Shown in pieces: positions 35,393 to 46,720 of a stretch of 64,000 nucleotides of DNA; positions within the stretch are counted from its first letter, which is position 1; each line of letters opens with the position of its first letter. The position numbers and the translations under genes were made by a program. Origin of the DNA: Mesostigma viride. Lineage: Eukaryota; Streptophyta; Mesostigmatophyceae; Mesostigmatales; Mesostigmataceae. Where the stretch lies: positions 298,501-362,500 of the forward strand of contig RPFO01000406.1 of the NCBI GenBank assembly GCA_009746045.1, written 5' to 3'. The notes under the pieces were generated by a model. The model saw only the letters and a list, made by a program, of their open reading frames with translations. It ran no database searches and was not told the origin of the DNA.

Positions 35393-38300
35393 GCATGTAA
35401 GGCGGAGCGCAAATTCATTTGCCAACTAGCGGTGATGTCACTCACACAGAGGGACGCCAGCAGCTCATGGAACAAAAAGAAAACGAATCCAAGCTTTACG
35501 GCAAGGCAAGTACAGCACCGATGGACCGAGCGAGGAAGCTTATCGACGATGCGGAAGCAACAACTAGGCGACCTGAATTGTAACGTTGCCGCACCAGTGG
35601 TGCCGTATCCCCAGAAATATGAAGGAAGAAGGATGAAGGATGAAGGATGAAGGATGAAGGATGAAGGATGAAGGATGAAGGATGAAGGATGAAGGATGAA
35701 GGATGAAGGATGAAGGGTGAAGGATGAAGGATGAAGGATGAAGGATGAAGGGTGAAGGGTGAAGGATGAAGGATGAAGGATGAAGGATGAAGGATGAAGG
35801 ATGAAGGATGAAGGATGAAGGATGAAGGATAAAGGATGAAGGATGAAGGATGAAGGATGAAGGATGAAGGATGAAGGATGAAGGATGAAGGATGAAGGAT
35901 GAAGGATGAAGGGTGAAGGGTGAAGGATGAAGGATGAATGATGAAGGGTGAAGGATGAAGGATGAAGGATGAAGGATAAAGGGTGAAGGATGAAGGATGA
36001 AGGATGAAGGATGAAGGATGAGGGGTGAAGGATGAAGGATGAAGGGTGAAGGATGAAGGGTGAAGGATGAAGGATGAAGGATGAAGGGTGAAGGATGAAG
36101 GATGAAGGATGAAGGATGAAGGATGAAGGATGAAGGATGAAGGATGAAGGATGAAGGATGAAGGATGAAGGATGAAGGATGAAGGATGAAGGATGAAGGA
36201 TGAAGGATGAAGGATGAAGGATGAGGGGTGAAGGATGAAGGATGAAGGGTGAAGGATGAAGGATGAAGGATGAAGGATGAAAGATGAAGGATGAAGGATG
36301 AAGGGCGAAGGATGAAGGATGAAGGATGAAGGGTGAAGGGTGAAGGATGAAGGATGAAGGGTGAAGGGTGAAGGGTGAAGGATGAAGGATGAAGGGTGAA
36401 GGATGAAGGATGAAGGATGAAGGATGAAGGATGAAGGATGAAGGATGAAGGATGAAGGATGAAGGATGAAGGATGAAGGATGAAGGATGAAGGATGAAGG
36501 ATGAAGGATGAAGGATGAAGGATGAAGGATGAAGGATGAAGGATGAAGGATGAAGGGTGAAGGATGAAGGATGAAGGATGAAGGATGAAGGATGAAGGAT
36601 GAAGGATGAAGGATGAAGGATGAAGGATGAAGGATGAAGGATGAAGGATGAAGGATGAAGGATGAAGGGTGAAGGATGAAGGGTGAAGGATGAAGGGTGA
36701 AGGATGAAGGATGAAGGGTAAAGGGTGAAGGATGAAGGATGAAGGATGAAGGATGAAGGATGAAGGATGAAGGATGAAGGATGAAGGATGAAGGATGAAG
36801 GATGAAGGATGAAGGATGAAGGATGAAGGATGAAGGATGAAGGATGAAGGATGAAGGATGAAGGATGAAGGATGAAGGATGAAGGATGAAGAATATCCGG
36901 AGCAGGTGCGGACCGCTGAAGCAATCCTAAATGTGCCACATCAGCAGATGATGCGGAATCGGCGTGGCACCGCTCTAGCTAGGAGGAGGAGGAGGAGGAG
37001 GAGGAGGAGGAGGAGGAGGAGGAGGAGGAGGAGGAGGAGGAGGAGGAGGAGGAGGAGGAGGAGGAGGAGGAGGAGGAGGAGGAGGAGGAGGAGGAGGAGG
37101 AGGAGGAGGAGGAGGAGGAGGAGGAGGAGGAGGAGGAGGAGGAGGAGGAGGAGGAGGAGGAGGAGGAGGGGAGGAGGAGGAGGAGGAGGAGGAGGAGGAG
37201 GAGGAGGAGGAGGAGGAGGAGGAGGAGGAGGAGGAGGAGGAGGAGGAGGAGGAGGAGGAGGAGGAGGAGGAGGAGGAGGAGGAGAGGAGGAGGAGGAGAG
37301 GAGGAGGAGGAGGAGGAGGAGGAGGAGGAGGAGGAGGAGGAGGAGGAGGAGAGGAGGAGGAGGAGGAGGAGGAGGAGGAGGAGGAGGAGGAGGAGGAGGA
37401 GGAGGAGGAGGAGGAGGAGGAGGAGGAGGAGGAGGAGGAGGAGGAGGAGGAGGAGGAGGAGGAGGAGGAGGAGGAGGAGGAGGAGGAGGAGGAGGAGGAG
37501 GAGGAGGAGGAGGAGGAGGAGGAGGAGGAGGAGGAGGAGGAGGAGGAGGAGGAGGAGAGGAGGGGTGAACTGCCGCTATGAGGTATGGTTTCAGAAACTT
37601 GTAAAGGCTCACTGGTAAAAAAGGCGTGACCATGAACAGCAACTGCTACATATATGAACAGCTGCGGCCGGAGTCCTATTAAGTGAGATAACTGTTCCTG
37701 GAGTTCTACATAGGTAACCTTAATAATAGCATTACAAAATCGTAGCCAAGGCAGCTGTACCAGTGATAGCTTGCTAATGCAGCTGAGCTTGCAGCTGGAG
37801 AAGACAGCATTATCATACTCCTACTCCCCGTGCCCCCCCCGGCCCCCCCCCTGCCTGTGTGCCTGCATCCGAGACACCCTATCTCATGATGGGACTAGAG
37901 CCCGTGATGGGAAGTGGTAGGCACAGTACGAGGATGGCATGGATAGGAACAACAGATAGGGATAATTAATTCATTAATTTACACGTAACTGCGTCACGTG
38001 AGCATACGTCGCCAGTGGGGTGGAAATGGAATGGGATGGGGTGGATGGATGTAGCTATGTCTAGTTCCCAGTTACAGGGTTGCGGGAGATAGGAATAACG
38101 GATAGGAACAACTAGGATGCGGCTGCACTAGGAGACAAGGATGACCTGCGTGGGGCCTGATGCACGTGACGGGATATGATAGCGCTTTATCGGGGGCGTC
38201 ATGCAACTTCAGATCCCAGTTAGACAAGTTCAGCGCCAGAGGAGGTTTGCTGGCAAGGTTCAGCCGCCCTCAGACACGGCAATAGATGCAAGGTGGCTTC

Positions 38301-38876
38301 TACTGCAAGGCTTCACAGCTTCTACTGCTCGGTCTTGCGGGGGTATATCTCTCGGTCATAGTCCAGAGTTCTTGTGGCATACGTACCTCCATGGAGCGCT
38401 GGTTGATGAAGTGCGCTCGAGGGTGCTCCAGCACGCCAGCTGCACGCTCCACCACCAGCGACTTGATTCCTAAGGTTCCACATCCGGGGTGTCATCGCGC
38501 AATGTTTTACCATGGTCAGAAGTTGCCAGGTTCAGGAGCGCGGCTCGCTAACGGATGAAGTCGAGCGTAACTCTACCGTGCCTTGGCGGCAAACGGAATA
38601 TCACATGACGCGTTGACTGGAGTCAAGGAAGGCGCTTACATCGAAACCTTGACATGGCTTACCATACTTCGCGAGCAGTAGCGATAGTGTAACGCCCACG
38701 GGTCCACCCCCGACGACCAGTACCGGTACGTGGAAGCTATCGGGATCGGGTACCGACGCTATACCACGAACAAGGTCTTGGGGGAAGCATGGCCACCTAG
38801 CGAATGCGTATGACGTCCGAAGCAAACGCTTAAGAGGCAGATGGCACGCGCGTATCAATCCAAATAAAGGCGGCAT
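14716..38876 (-). CDS. 11-exon FAD-dependent aromatic-hydroxylase-type monooxygenase
   Basis: Exons, 5' to 3': 38876-38663, 38469-38387, 35270-35117, 34139-33973, 30678-30409, 28656-28609, 27769-27565, 19257-19145, 18592-18501, 16890-16675 and 15925-14716. All ten introns are GT..AG, phases agree at every junction, and the sum is 2772 bases (923 residues). The N-terminus (1-45) is Arg-rich without acids until Asp34, like an organelle presequence. GGGPVG at 56-61 is the Rossmann FAD site. AADGAGS (about 222-228) is the DG motif. GDAAHVFPPAGGFG with Asp369 is the GD motif that contacts FAD ribityl. MNTGLQDAHNLAWK and VRPDGHVAW near 830 complete a PF01494-type monooxygenase with the C-terminal thioredoxin-like domain. 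The architecture resembles long plant homologues; the substrate is unknown. A Asp/His/Gln/Gly-rich insertion (about 590-655) interrupts the C-terminal domain. Introns total about 21 kb and carry large arrays. Confidence 0.88.
16457..16548. repeat. 46-bp direct repeat, two copies (intron 10)
   Basis: GGCACCCCCCTATTG...GATGATACGAG occurs at 16457 and 16503 with one difference. Confidence 0.85.
18009..18465. repeat. 34-bp tandem array, about 13 copies (intron 9)
   Basis: The unit AGTACCTGACCAGTAGAGGT plus ACCTTATTATTCAC repeats head to tail with few changes (CCGG for CCAG at some copies). It ends 36 bases before the exon at 18501. Each unit contains inverted GGTAC motifs. It lies in intron 9 of the monooxygenase. 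Confidence 0.95.
19534..26670. repeat. 27-bp satellite, about 264 copies, 7.1 kb (intron 7)
   Basis: The unit is GATAAGGGRTCTTATAGCCG plus TAGCTGY. Variation is restricted to a few positions: GGGG/GGGA, TGTG/TGCG, and TATAGCC/TATCGCC/TATCACC/TATGGCC. Because 27 is a multiple of three and the unit lacks stops in several frames, open frames of nearly 2000 codons exist on both strands. I treat them as accidental. One single-base deletion at about 20751 resets the frame. Higher-order structure exists: a 13-unit (351-bp) block is duplicated around 21755 and 22106, and a 5-unit (135-bp) block around 19725 and 19860. The ATAAG...CTTAT arms give each unit hairpin potential. The whole array lies in the 8.3-kb intron 7 of the monooxygenase. 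Confidence 0.97.
26775..27005. repeat. TG-rich degenerate microsatellite (intron 7)
   Basis: Repeated TGTGTGTTNATATGTG-like sequence ends in a (TG)n run at about 26968-26990. Confidence 0.7.
29368..29447. repeat. 40-bp direct repeat, two copies (intron 5)
   Basis: GTTACCCGTGCCTGCCCTTC plus TTTATAACCTGCTCTT occurs at 29368 and again at 29408. The rest of intron 5 has scattered 'ggccaccc...' short repeats and no gene. Confidence 0.85.
30684..30737. repeat. TGTTGC microsatellite abutting an exon (intron 4)
   Basis: (TGCTGT)n lies directly upstream of the 3' splice site of the exon at 30678 (CAGCAACAG...CCCAG on the gene strand). It places many CAG trinucleotides next to the true acceptor. Confidence 0.9.
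32339..32802. repeat. dispersed 49-bp repeat: two direct, one inverted (intron 4)
   Basis: ACCAATAGATG...TTTGAAA.TGACCACG...GTTACTGGTCGAT occurs at 32339-32387 and 32545-32593, and a 32-base part recurs inverted at 32771-32802. This looks like pieces of a MITE-like or foldback element. Intron 4 (30679-33972) has no other gene. It also has a palindrome GTTTGCGCAAAC at 33195-33206 and repeated AGAGTTTGG motifs at 32970-33050. Confidence 0.75.
35361..35392. repeat. (AC)n microsatellite (intron 2)
   Basis: An uninterrupted CA dinucleotide run, 90 bases upstream (on the gene strand) of the acceptor of the exon at 35270. Confidence 0.95.
35631..36890. repeat. GGATGAA heptamer array, about 180 copies (intron 2)
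   Basis: A head-to-tail 7-bp unit GGATGAA with interspersed GGGTGAA and rare others. It is purine-rich on plus, so TTCATCC lies on the transcribed gene's sense strand. Three units equal 21 bases, so one frame stays open. It is not the plant (TTTAGGG) or Chlamydomonas-type telomere repeat. Confidence 0.97.
36981..37565. repeat. (AGG)n tract, about 585 bp (intron 2)
   Basis: An almost pure AGG/GGA trinucleotide, with frame-changing interruptions at about 37169, 37284, 37299 and 37351. It is a continuous polypurine strand with G-quadruplex and triplex potential. The predicted polyArg/polyGly and polyPro/polyLeu frames are artefacts. Confidence 0.97.
37960..38100 (-). mobile_element. LINE 3'-tail copy (intron 2, minus orientation)
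   Basis: ATTAATTCATTAATTTACAC plus GTAACTGCGTCACGTGAGCA match the hairpin tail of the LINE family at 11571 and 13163, followed by about 90 bases of 3' untranslated sequence. Confidence 0.7.
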
Positions 38877-39635
38877 GATATGCCAAAATCACGGCATTTT
38901 CAATTTACCCCCTGGCCAACGTATAGCCCAGCCCAGCACATCAAGTTGCCGTTTTCCAGCAGTACATCAGACTTCATTCGTCCCGCGCCCCAATTCACAG
39001 GGACGCCGGTCTTGCAAAAGGTACCACGGCTACGTGCCTGTACTCGTGTGCTCATGAAGAGTGATGTGGGGAATCCGTCCTCGCGACCCTTTCTAAACAA
39101 CAACTCGCCCCACGCTGTCTCCAAATCGTCGGTAGCCCTCCCAGTAAAATGACACCATATTTTTTGGGCCTAGGCGTGCAGTGGTCAGCATGCAGCTTGC
39201 AATCCACGCGGCAGCTTTATAGGGCACCAGGTGGCACCGTGCGTGTATGTGCAAAATCCCTGCTGCTGTCAGACTGTGGACGTCTGTGGTCCGTCTAGGT
39301 CATCGGGCGCAAATTTGTCACTGAGCCCGCAACGAGCGAGGAGCGTGCATGCAGCTGGTCACCCACAGAGCGCAGCGATGACTGATGAATCGTGCCGCAC
39401 GTACAACTTCGCAGTTCTCAGGGTAGAGGGATAATGACTGCATCAATCCTTCAAGAAGTCCTGTGGGCGTTGCATCGAATTCCAGACCGATATGCGCACA
39501 TATAGGGTTTGCACTCACTTCGCCGTATGGGCGCCGTTTCCTGGGCATGAGGCGGCATTGCATGCGGAGGGTGTATTGTCAATGCAACTTGGTAGTTCTT
39601 GGGTGCTAGCGAACAATCGTTTTCCCCCGTGAACG
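38877..39635. promoter_or_regulatory. divergent intergenic region, possible shared promoter
   Basis: 759 bases separate the start codons of two FAD enzymes transcribed away from each other. I see no clear TATA box or other named motif, so the regulatory role is inferred from position only. Confidence 0.4.
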
Positions 39636-41216
39636 ATGGCGGCCACTACAGTTACTGCTTCGTATAATTCAATCTGGGTGGGAGAAGCCGGAGTTGCTGT
39701 CACTGAATATCCGAGCCTTCAAGGTACGGAGAAGAAGCACTATGACGTCGTCGTCATCGGGGCAGGAATATTTGGCTGCACGGCGGCGTATCTGCTCAAG
39801 GAGAGAGGGTTGCGCGTCGCTCTGTTGGAAGCTCGCAAGGTTGGATGGGGCACAACCGGTCACAGCACTGCCAAGCTCTCCGCTCAGCAGGGCACGGTAT
39901 ACTCTGTCATCGCCAAGCAGCGAGGGAAGGAGACCGCCAAATCGTATTACGACATGAACATGGCCGGCATCGGCATGGTCGAGACCCTTTCGCAGAAACT
40001 CAAGGTCGACTGCGGTTTCGAGAGGCGCTCCCACACCGCGTGGGCGAGCGAGCCGGACCAGATCCCAAAGGTTCAAGCCGAGTATGACACGTGCCGGGAC
40101 ATCGGCATCGACTGCCACCTCGTCACCGACGAGAAAGAGCTCGCCAAAGAGCTCCCCCCCTCACTGCACGCCAAGGCCGCGGTCCGCTTCGACCAGCAAG
40201 CCCAGTTCAACTCCTACCAGTACTGCATCGGCTTGTGCCAGCACATATTCGGGGATGGCAGTGACGTCTATGAGAATACCCGCGTGCTCAGCGTGACGGA
40301 TGACAGCCCCGAGGGCCCCCACGAGATCTCCCTCGTGGATGGCGAGGCGAAAATAGCCACGGACCACGTGGTCATGGCCACCCACCTCCCCATCAGCGAC
40401 AAGTCGATGCACTTCAAGCAGGTGGAGCCGTCGCGCGCGTTCTGTGTGGCCGTGCGCGTGGCAGACGGCAGCAGCACCCTCCACAACATGTTTATCAACG
40501 TGGACGCCCCCTTGCGATCGCTCCGCACGTGCGAGAACGACTCCGTCGTTGTCGTGTGCGGCGAGGGGTTCAAGCAGGGTGAGGTCACGGCCACTGAGGA
40601 CTGCTACAAGGACTTGGAAGATTGGGCGCGGACGCACTTTATGGTCACCGAGGTCACCTCTCGCTGGTCCGCCATGGACTACTATTCTAAGGACCACGTG
40701 CCCTTCATCGGGTACCTCCACAGGGACACCCGGTCTATTTATACCGCGACAGGGTTCAGCAAGTGGGGGCTCGCTGCGGGGGTCACGGGTGGTAGCATCA
40801 TCGCGGATCTGATCCAGAAAAAGGAGTGCAGGTTTATGGAAGCCGTGGATGCGTGCCGATGGGACCAGCAGTGGTGGAAGGACTTGGCGTCTCACGTGTC
40901 GTCGGGCGGTACCCAGCAGACCACGGGCAACAAGCACAAGCGGCCGGTCACGCCGCCACTCATCAGCCAGCTCAAGCCGGGCCAAGGGGGGGTCGTGCGT
41001 GCGGGGGAGAAGGAGGTGGGGGCGTATCGGGATGTGAAGGGGGAGTACCACGTGGTGGAGCCCAAGTGCACGCACCGCGGATGCCCCGTCGTGTTCAATG
41101 AGGGGGACGTGGTCTGGGATTGCACGTGTCATGGGTCGTGTTTTGATATTGATGGGGGGGTGGTTCATGGCCCTGCGGTGCAGCCGCTGTGTCAACTGAA
41201 GGACTTGAAGTGGTGA
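39636..41216 (+). CDS. FAD-dependent amine/amino-acid oxidoreductase fused to Rieske domain
   Basis: A single exon of 526 residues. VVVIGAGIFG (Gly42, Gly44, Gly47) is the dinucleotide-binding loop of the DAO family (PF01266), and TTGHSTAKLSAQQG is a family signature. YTATGFSKWGLAAG near 370 is the C-terminal FAD-contact loop. A Rieske [2Fe-2S] domain ends the protein, with Cys478-x-His480 and Cys496-x2-His499 (PKCTHRGC, CTCHGSCFD). The arrangement is that of bacterial YhfW-type proteins, where a DAO-like oxidase carries its own electron-transfer centre. The substrate is unknown. The ATG at 39636 is the first in frame before the Rossmann core, leaving about 35 extra residues that could be a weak targeting signal. 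The lack of introns beside an 11-exon gene suggests relatively recent acquisition or retroposition. TGTAA, the green-algal polyadenylation motif, occurs about 100 bases past the stop. Confidence 0.92.
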   Translation: MAATTVTASYNSIWVGEAGVAVTEYPSLQGTEKKHYDVVVIGAGIFGCTAAYLLKERGLRVALLEARKVGWGTTGHSTAKLSAQQGTVYSVIAKQRGKETAKSYYDMNMAGIGMVETLSQKLKVDCGFERRSHTAWASEPDQIPKVQAEYDTCRDIGIDCHLVTDEKELAKELPPSLHAKAAVRFDQQAQFNSYQYCIGLCQHIFGDGSDVYENTRVLSVTDDSPEGPHEISLVDGEAKIATDHVVMATHLPISDKSMHFKQVEPSRAFCVAVRVADGSSTLHNMFINVDAPLRSLRTCENDSVVVVCGEGFKQGEVTATEDCYKDLEDWARTHFMVTEVTSRWSAMDYYSKDHVPFIGYLHRDTRSIYTATGFSKWGLAAGVTGGSIIADLIQKKECRFMEAVDACRWDQQWWKDLASHVSSGGTQQTTGNKHKRPVTPPLISQLKPGQGGVVRAGEKEVGAYRDVKGEYHVVEPKCTHRGCPVVFNEGDVVWDCTCHGSCFDIDGGVVHGPAVQPLCQLKDLKW

Positions 41217-43508
41217 TGTGTTTTGCAACTGCTACAAGCATGCGTGCTTTGCTGTTTCCTGCCTTCCCAGGGCACTCCATGGCAAGGCCTGCGTTTGATG
41301 CACTGCGTGAAATGCATGTAATTGTGAGGAAGACCTGGAGTATATAATGCATGTGTGACTCTATAGGTGGCAATTTGCGCATGCCATTCCGGCTTTATCA
41401 CTACGAAGCAGTAAAGATTTTCCACTACTATTTCTTTTACCCGAGGTTCTAAACAGTCCATGTCCTTGTACATCACGAGAGAACAAAAACTTTGAAGGCC
41501 AGTTTGGAGGTCGCACATACATATGGACGGAGGCCCCTGCGTTGACAAATCCTGAGCCGTTTGCTGCACATCCCGGGGCTGCTCAGCGCTATGGGTGTCG
41601 ATATCATGCATGTGAGAGAGCCTGGCCAAGGTTCTATGAATTCCAGTTCGTGCATGACACCGGCCAGCTGTCAACGCAGACTCGAAGCTGCGAAGACCTG
41701 CATATGGACATGAGACTTCTCTCAAGCCTATAATTTGTAATAGCCACGTCAGGCTGACTCAAAGATCAAGGTCCAACCTTATCTAGGCATATATTGCCCC
41801 GGCACCCCTGGTTATGTCTGCATACCTAGTAAATTCTAGAAAGGCAACATAGGGTCAGATAAAAAGTTGCGACTCACGGCATTCCCTTGCTAAAAATTCA
41901 ATTCAGTCATCACTACACAAACAAGGTGTAACGAGCATACCCAGTCCATGTCACACTCTAGGAGCTGGATGTTAGCATGCCAATGGTTGTCTTATTGAAG
42001 TATGTAGTTAAGCTAACAGTTTCTTTTATCGCCTGATCCGCTTGGCTCGCTATGCCCATCATGCCCCATTAGAATTCTGCCCGGAGCTAAGTGAGACAAG
42101 CACACATTTGTCAAGAGCGGAGTTTGTGTCCAATTTACAGCCCACGCCAAATTGAGAGTATAGAAAAGCAGCGCTCGATGCAGCATTTCAGAGCTTCATT
42201 ATTCCAGTGACCTGGCTTGGCTTCACCGTGAAATTGGCACCGTGACCACGGACAGCTGGGTAAATTCTATGTAGAACACCCAACGAGTTGGAGTGGGCAT
42301 ACGATGCTTTTACGAGTCTGTACATGTGAAGCGAGAAGTGAAAGAGCTGGCAACCGTCAAGTTGCAATGCGATGCACATATAACGAGTGCAAAGTCCCGG
42401 CAACCAGCAATTGCATAAGCAACTAATGATCCTCGAAAAGCGTATGCATGCATGGATGGACTACCATGAGATGCAAACGCTCGTCAACAATCCCAGTTGC
42501 GGCAAGGCATGCGATATGCGCGAATGGGCTCAAGGGTTCCAAACAAAGAAAGCAAAGTACGCATTGCAGTACATTAAACCCGGCTACATTAATGGGACAA
42601 CCGGTAACATTCACGGCGCCTGGCAGGCATATGCAAACGAGTCTTGATCTGATAGAGTGCTTGTCAAACAAGGACTAGTAGTCAGCTCATTGATGTGGTC
42701 CCCGCAACGTTGCACTGTATGATACCGCCGCATCCAACTTGTGTATCCGTTTAGCCTTACTTACGCCAGGCAAGTCGCCACGGTTTTACAGCCTGCCGCC
42801 TGCAAAGTGCCAACCATGTGCCCCTGCATGCACGCGCTGCAGGCGTAAGTGATTCTGCCATTCATGTTCTTTATCTTTAGGTCGCTTGCTCTTGACAGCT
42901 CTCTTGACTGCTGTGCCGCTTACACGTGTACTCTTTTGGTGCGTTGCGAGGAGGCGTCAAACGTTCAAACATACACGGTGTCACCGTTATGTGTAAATTG
43001 AACGGACAGGTTGTACGAAGGATTGTGACGACCGTAAGAAGCTGCGACGTAAACGTACAAAACCCTGACTGACTCTCTATTGCTGCTCTGTTGCAGTGTG
43101 TGTTGCTGCAGTGGTGCTGAATTTATTTGTGCCTTGCCTGTGCTAACGTTCGTCGGACGTCGAGCCGTCAGTTGCGCATTATTGTGTGCATCTGTTGGCG
43201 CCAGTAGCGATATTATACATGAGCATGTTCCCATGATTATGTATCCATCCGCATGGCACCCCGTTATTTAGCACAACGCTATGCTCACGACCTGCCTGGA
43301 TACTGCATGGCCAAGTGTCATCGGTGCGTGACGCTGTGCTGGGCCCAATGCTCACGTTTCATACGTGCTTCATGGCAAGCGCGCCCTGTCAGAGCCTGCA
43401 CTGGTCCCGCGATAAAATATTGTGCGAACGCTGCTGGAAGCCTGTAAACAGCAACCATCCAGCTGTGGAATTACCGTGCCGTTGTGAATACAGTGTGACA
43501 TCCCAAGA
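41217..43508. other. intergenic stretch without recognisable gene
   Basis: 2.3 kb of AT-richer DNA with only short frames lacking motifs or codon bias. It should include the 3' end of the Rieske gene and the promoter of the kinase gene. Confidence 0.6.
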
Positions 43509-44504
43509 ATGGCAAGCATCGACGAGATCGTCTCCTTTTTAAATTCCAGCTCCTGCTCGACGTATTTCAACCAAACAGTTGCATCGGCGCAAGTGACGCA
43601 GCTGCCCGGCGGGCTGGTCAACTTCGTCTACCGCGTGCGTCTCGTTTCCAACCCGGTGATTATCAAGTATTACCCGCCCTACATTGCCTCCTCCCCCTCT
43701 GTTCCATTCTCGCAAGAGAGATACGAGGTGGAAAAGACGGCGCTGCAGCTTTTTGGCGGCCACGTGGACAGCGAGCACCTGAAAGTCCCGCGACTATTGT
43801 TTGCGAGCGATGAGCACACCATGCTTGTCATGGAAGACGCGGGTGATTCCCTCATGACGCTGCTCCAGTATCTCTCCTGCTCAACTACGGACCGGGACCC
43901 AGCGCTCATGAAATCATCGGCCACAGAGCTTCGCGCCTTTCTGAGCAATAAAGTCGCCAAGGCACATTCCCCTGTCTTTGCCAACAAGGCGGCGTGGGAT
44001 GTTCTCAATAACTACGTCTTTGGTCTCTACAGCTCCATGGCGTCCTCTCTCGTGCTCGAACAGGAAGCAGAGGCGTTCCTTGCATCTTCAAGGCCATTTG
44101 CCCCCCCTGCCGATGGCCAGCTCATCTTTGGCGATCTCTGGCCCAACTCCATCATGGTCGACTCTGAGCGCCATGTGTTCTGGCTCCTGGACTGGGAGAT
44201 GACTCGAATGGGCAACACGACGTCCGACCTATACCAGCTGATGGCGAACCTGTGGGTCATGAAACAGAACCCTGCCTTGTTTGACGTGGATGCGCTCGAT
44301 CGTGTCATGAGTGACTTGCAAGAGGTGTTCTTGGGCGACCGGTCGTGCGATTGGCGAGCCGAGTCTGCGGACGCGCGCAATGGGTTTGTGGTGTGGGTGC
44401 TGAGTCTTGTAAAGGAAAAGCATTGGCAGCTGTCTAATCCTGCAGAGGTCGTGCGGCGGGCCATTCATGAAGTGCAGTCCCTTACACTACGCACGGCCAA
44501 GTAA
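43509..44504 (+). CDS. APH-superfamily small-molecule kinase-like protein
   Basis: A single exon of 331 residues with the aminoglycoside/choline-kinase fold (PF01636). Lys53 in VIIKYY is the likely ATP-anchoring lysine, with ERYEVEKTAL as the following helix. LVMEDAGDSL is the hinge. FGDLWPNSIMVD (207-218) is the catalytic loop, and LLDWEM with Asp228 supplies the metal-binding residue. The usual His before Gly-Asp is Phe207 and the usual Asn is Ser214. The catalytic Asp209 is kept. Similar substitutions occur in divergent fungal members and Ser occurs in methylthioribose kinases, so activity is plausible but the substrate cannot be named. It is intronless like its upstream neighbour and in the same orientation. 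It converges on the RDR gene. Confidence 0.85.
   Translation: MASIDEIVSFLNSSSCSTYFNQTVASAQVTQLPGGLVNFVYRVRLVSNPVIIKYYPPYIASSPSVPFSQERYEVEKTALQLFGGHVDSEHLKVPRLLFASDEHTMLVMEDAGDSLMTLLQYLSCSTTDRDPALMKSSATELRAFLSNKVAKAHSPVFANKAAWDVLNNYVFGLYSSMASSLVLEQEAEAFLASSRPFAPPADGQLIFGDLWPNSIMVDSERHVFWLLDWEMTRMGNTTSDLYQLMANLWVMKQNPALFDVDALDRVMSDLQEVFLGDRSCDWRAESADARNGFVVWVLSLVKEKHWQLSNPAEVVRRAIHEVQSLTLRTAK

Positions 44505-46720
<2,216 letters not shown>

Noticed and set aside
35631-36890. Telomeric or interstitial telomere repeat
   Set aside because: GGATGAA is a heptamer but not TTTAGGG, TTTTAGGG or a known variant.
35206-36939. 577-codon minus-strand frame of HPSSFIL repeats
   Set aside because: Read-through of the 7-bp array. 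The real exon at 35117-35270 is in a different frame.
36879-37642. PolyArg/polyGly and polyPro/polyLeu proteins
   Set aside because: Translation of the AGG microsatellite.
40161-41228. 355-codon minus-strand frame
   Set aside because: Antisense shadow of the GC-rich Rieske oxidoreductase gene.
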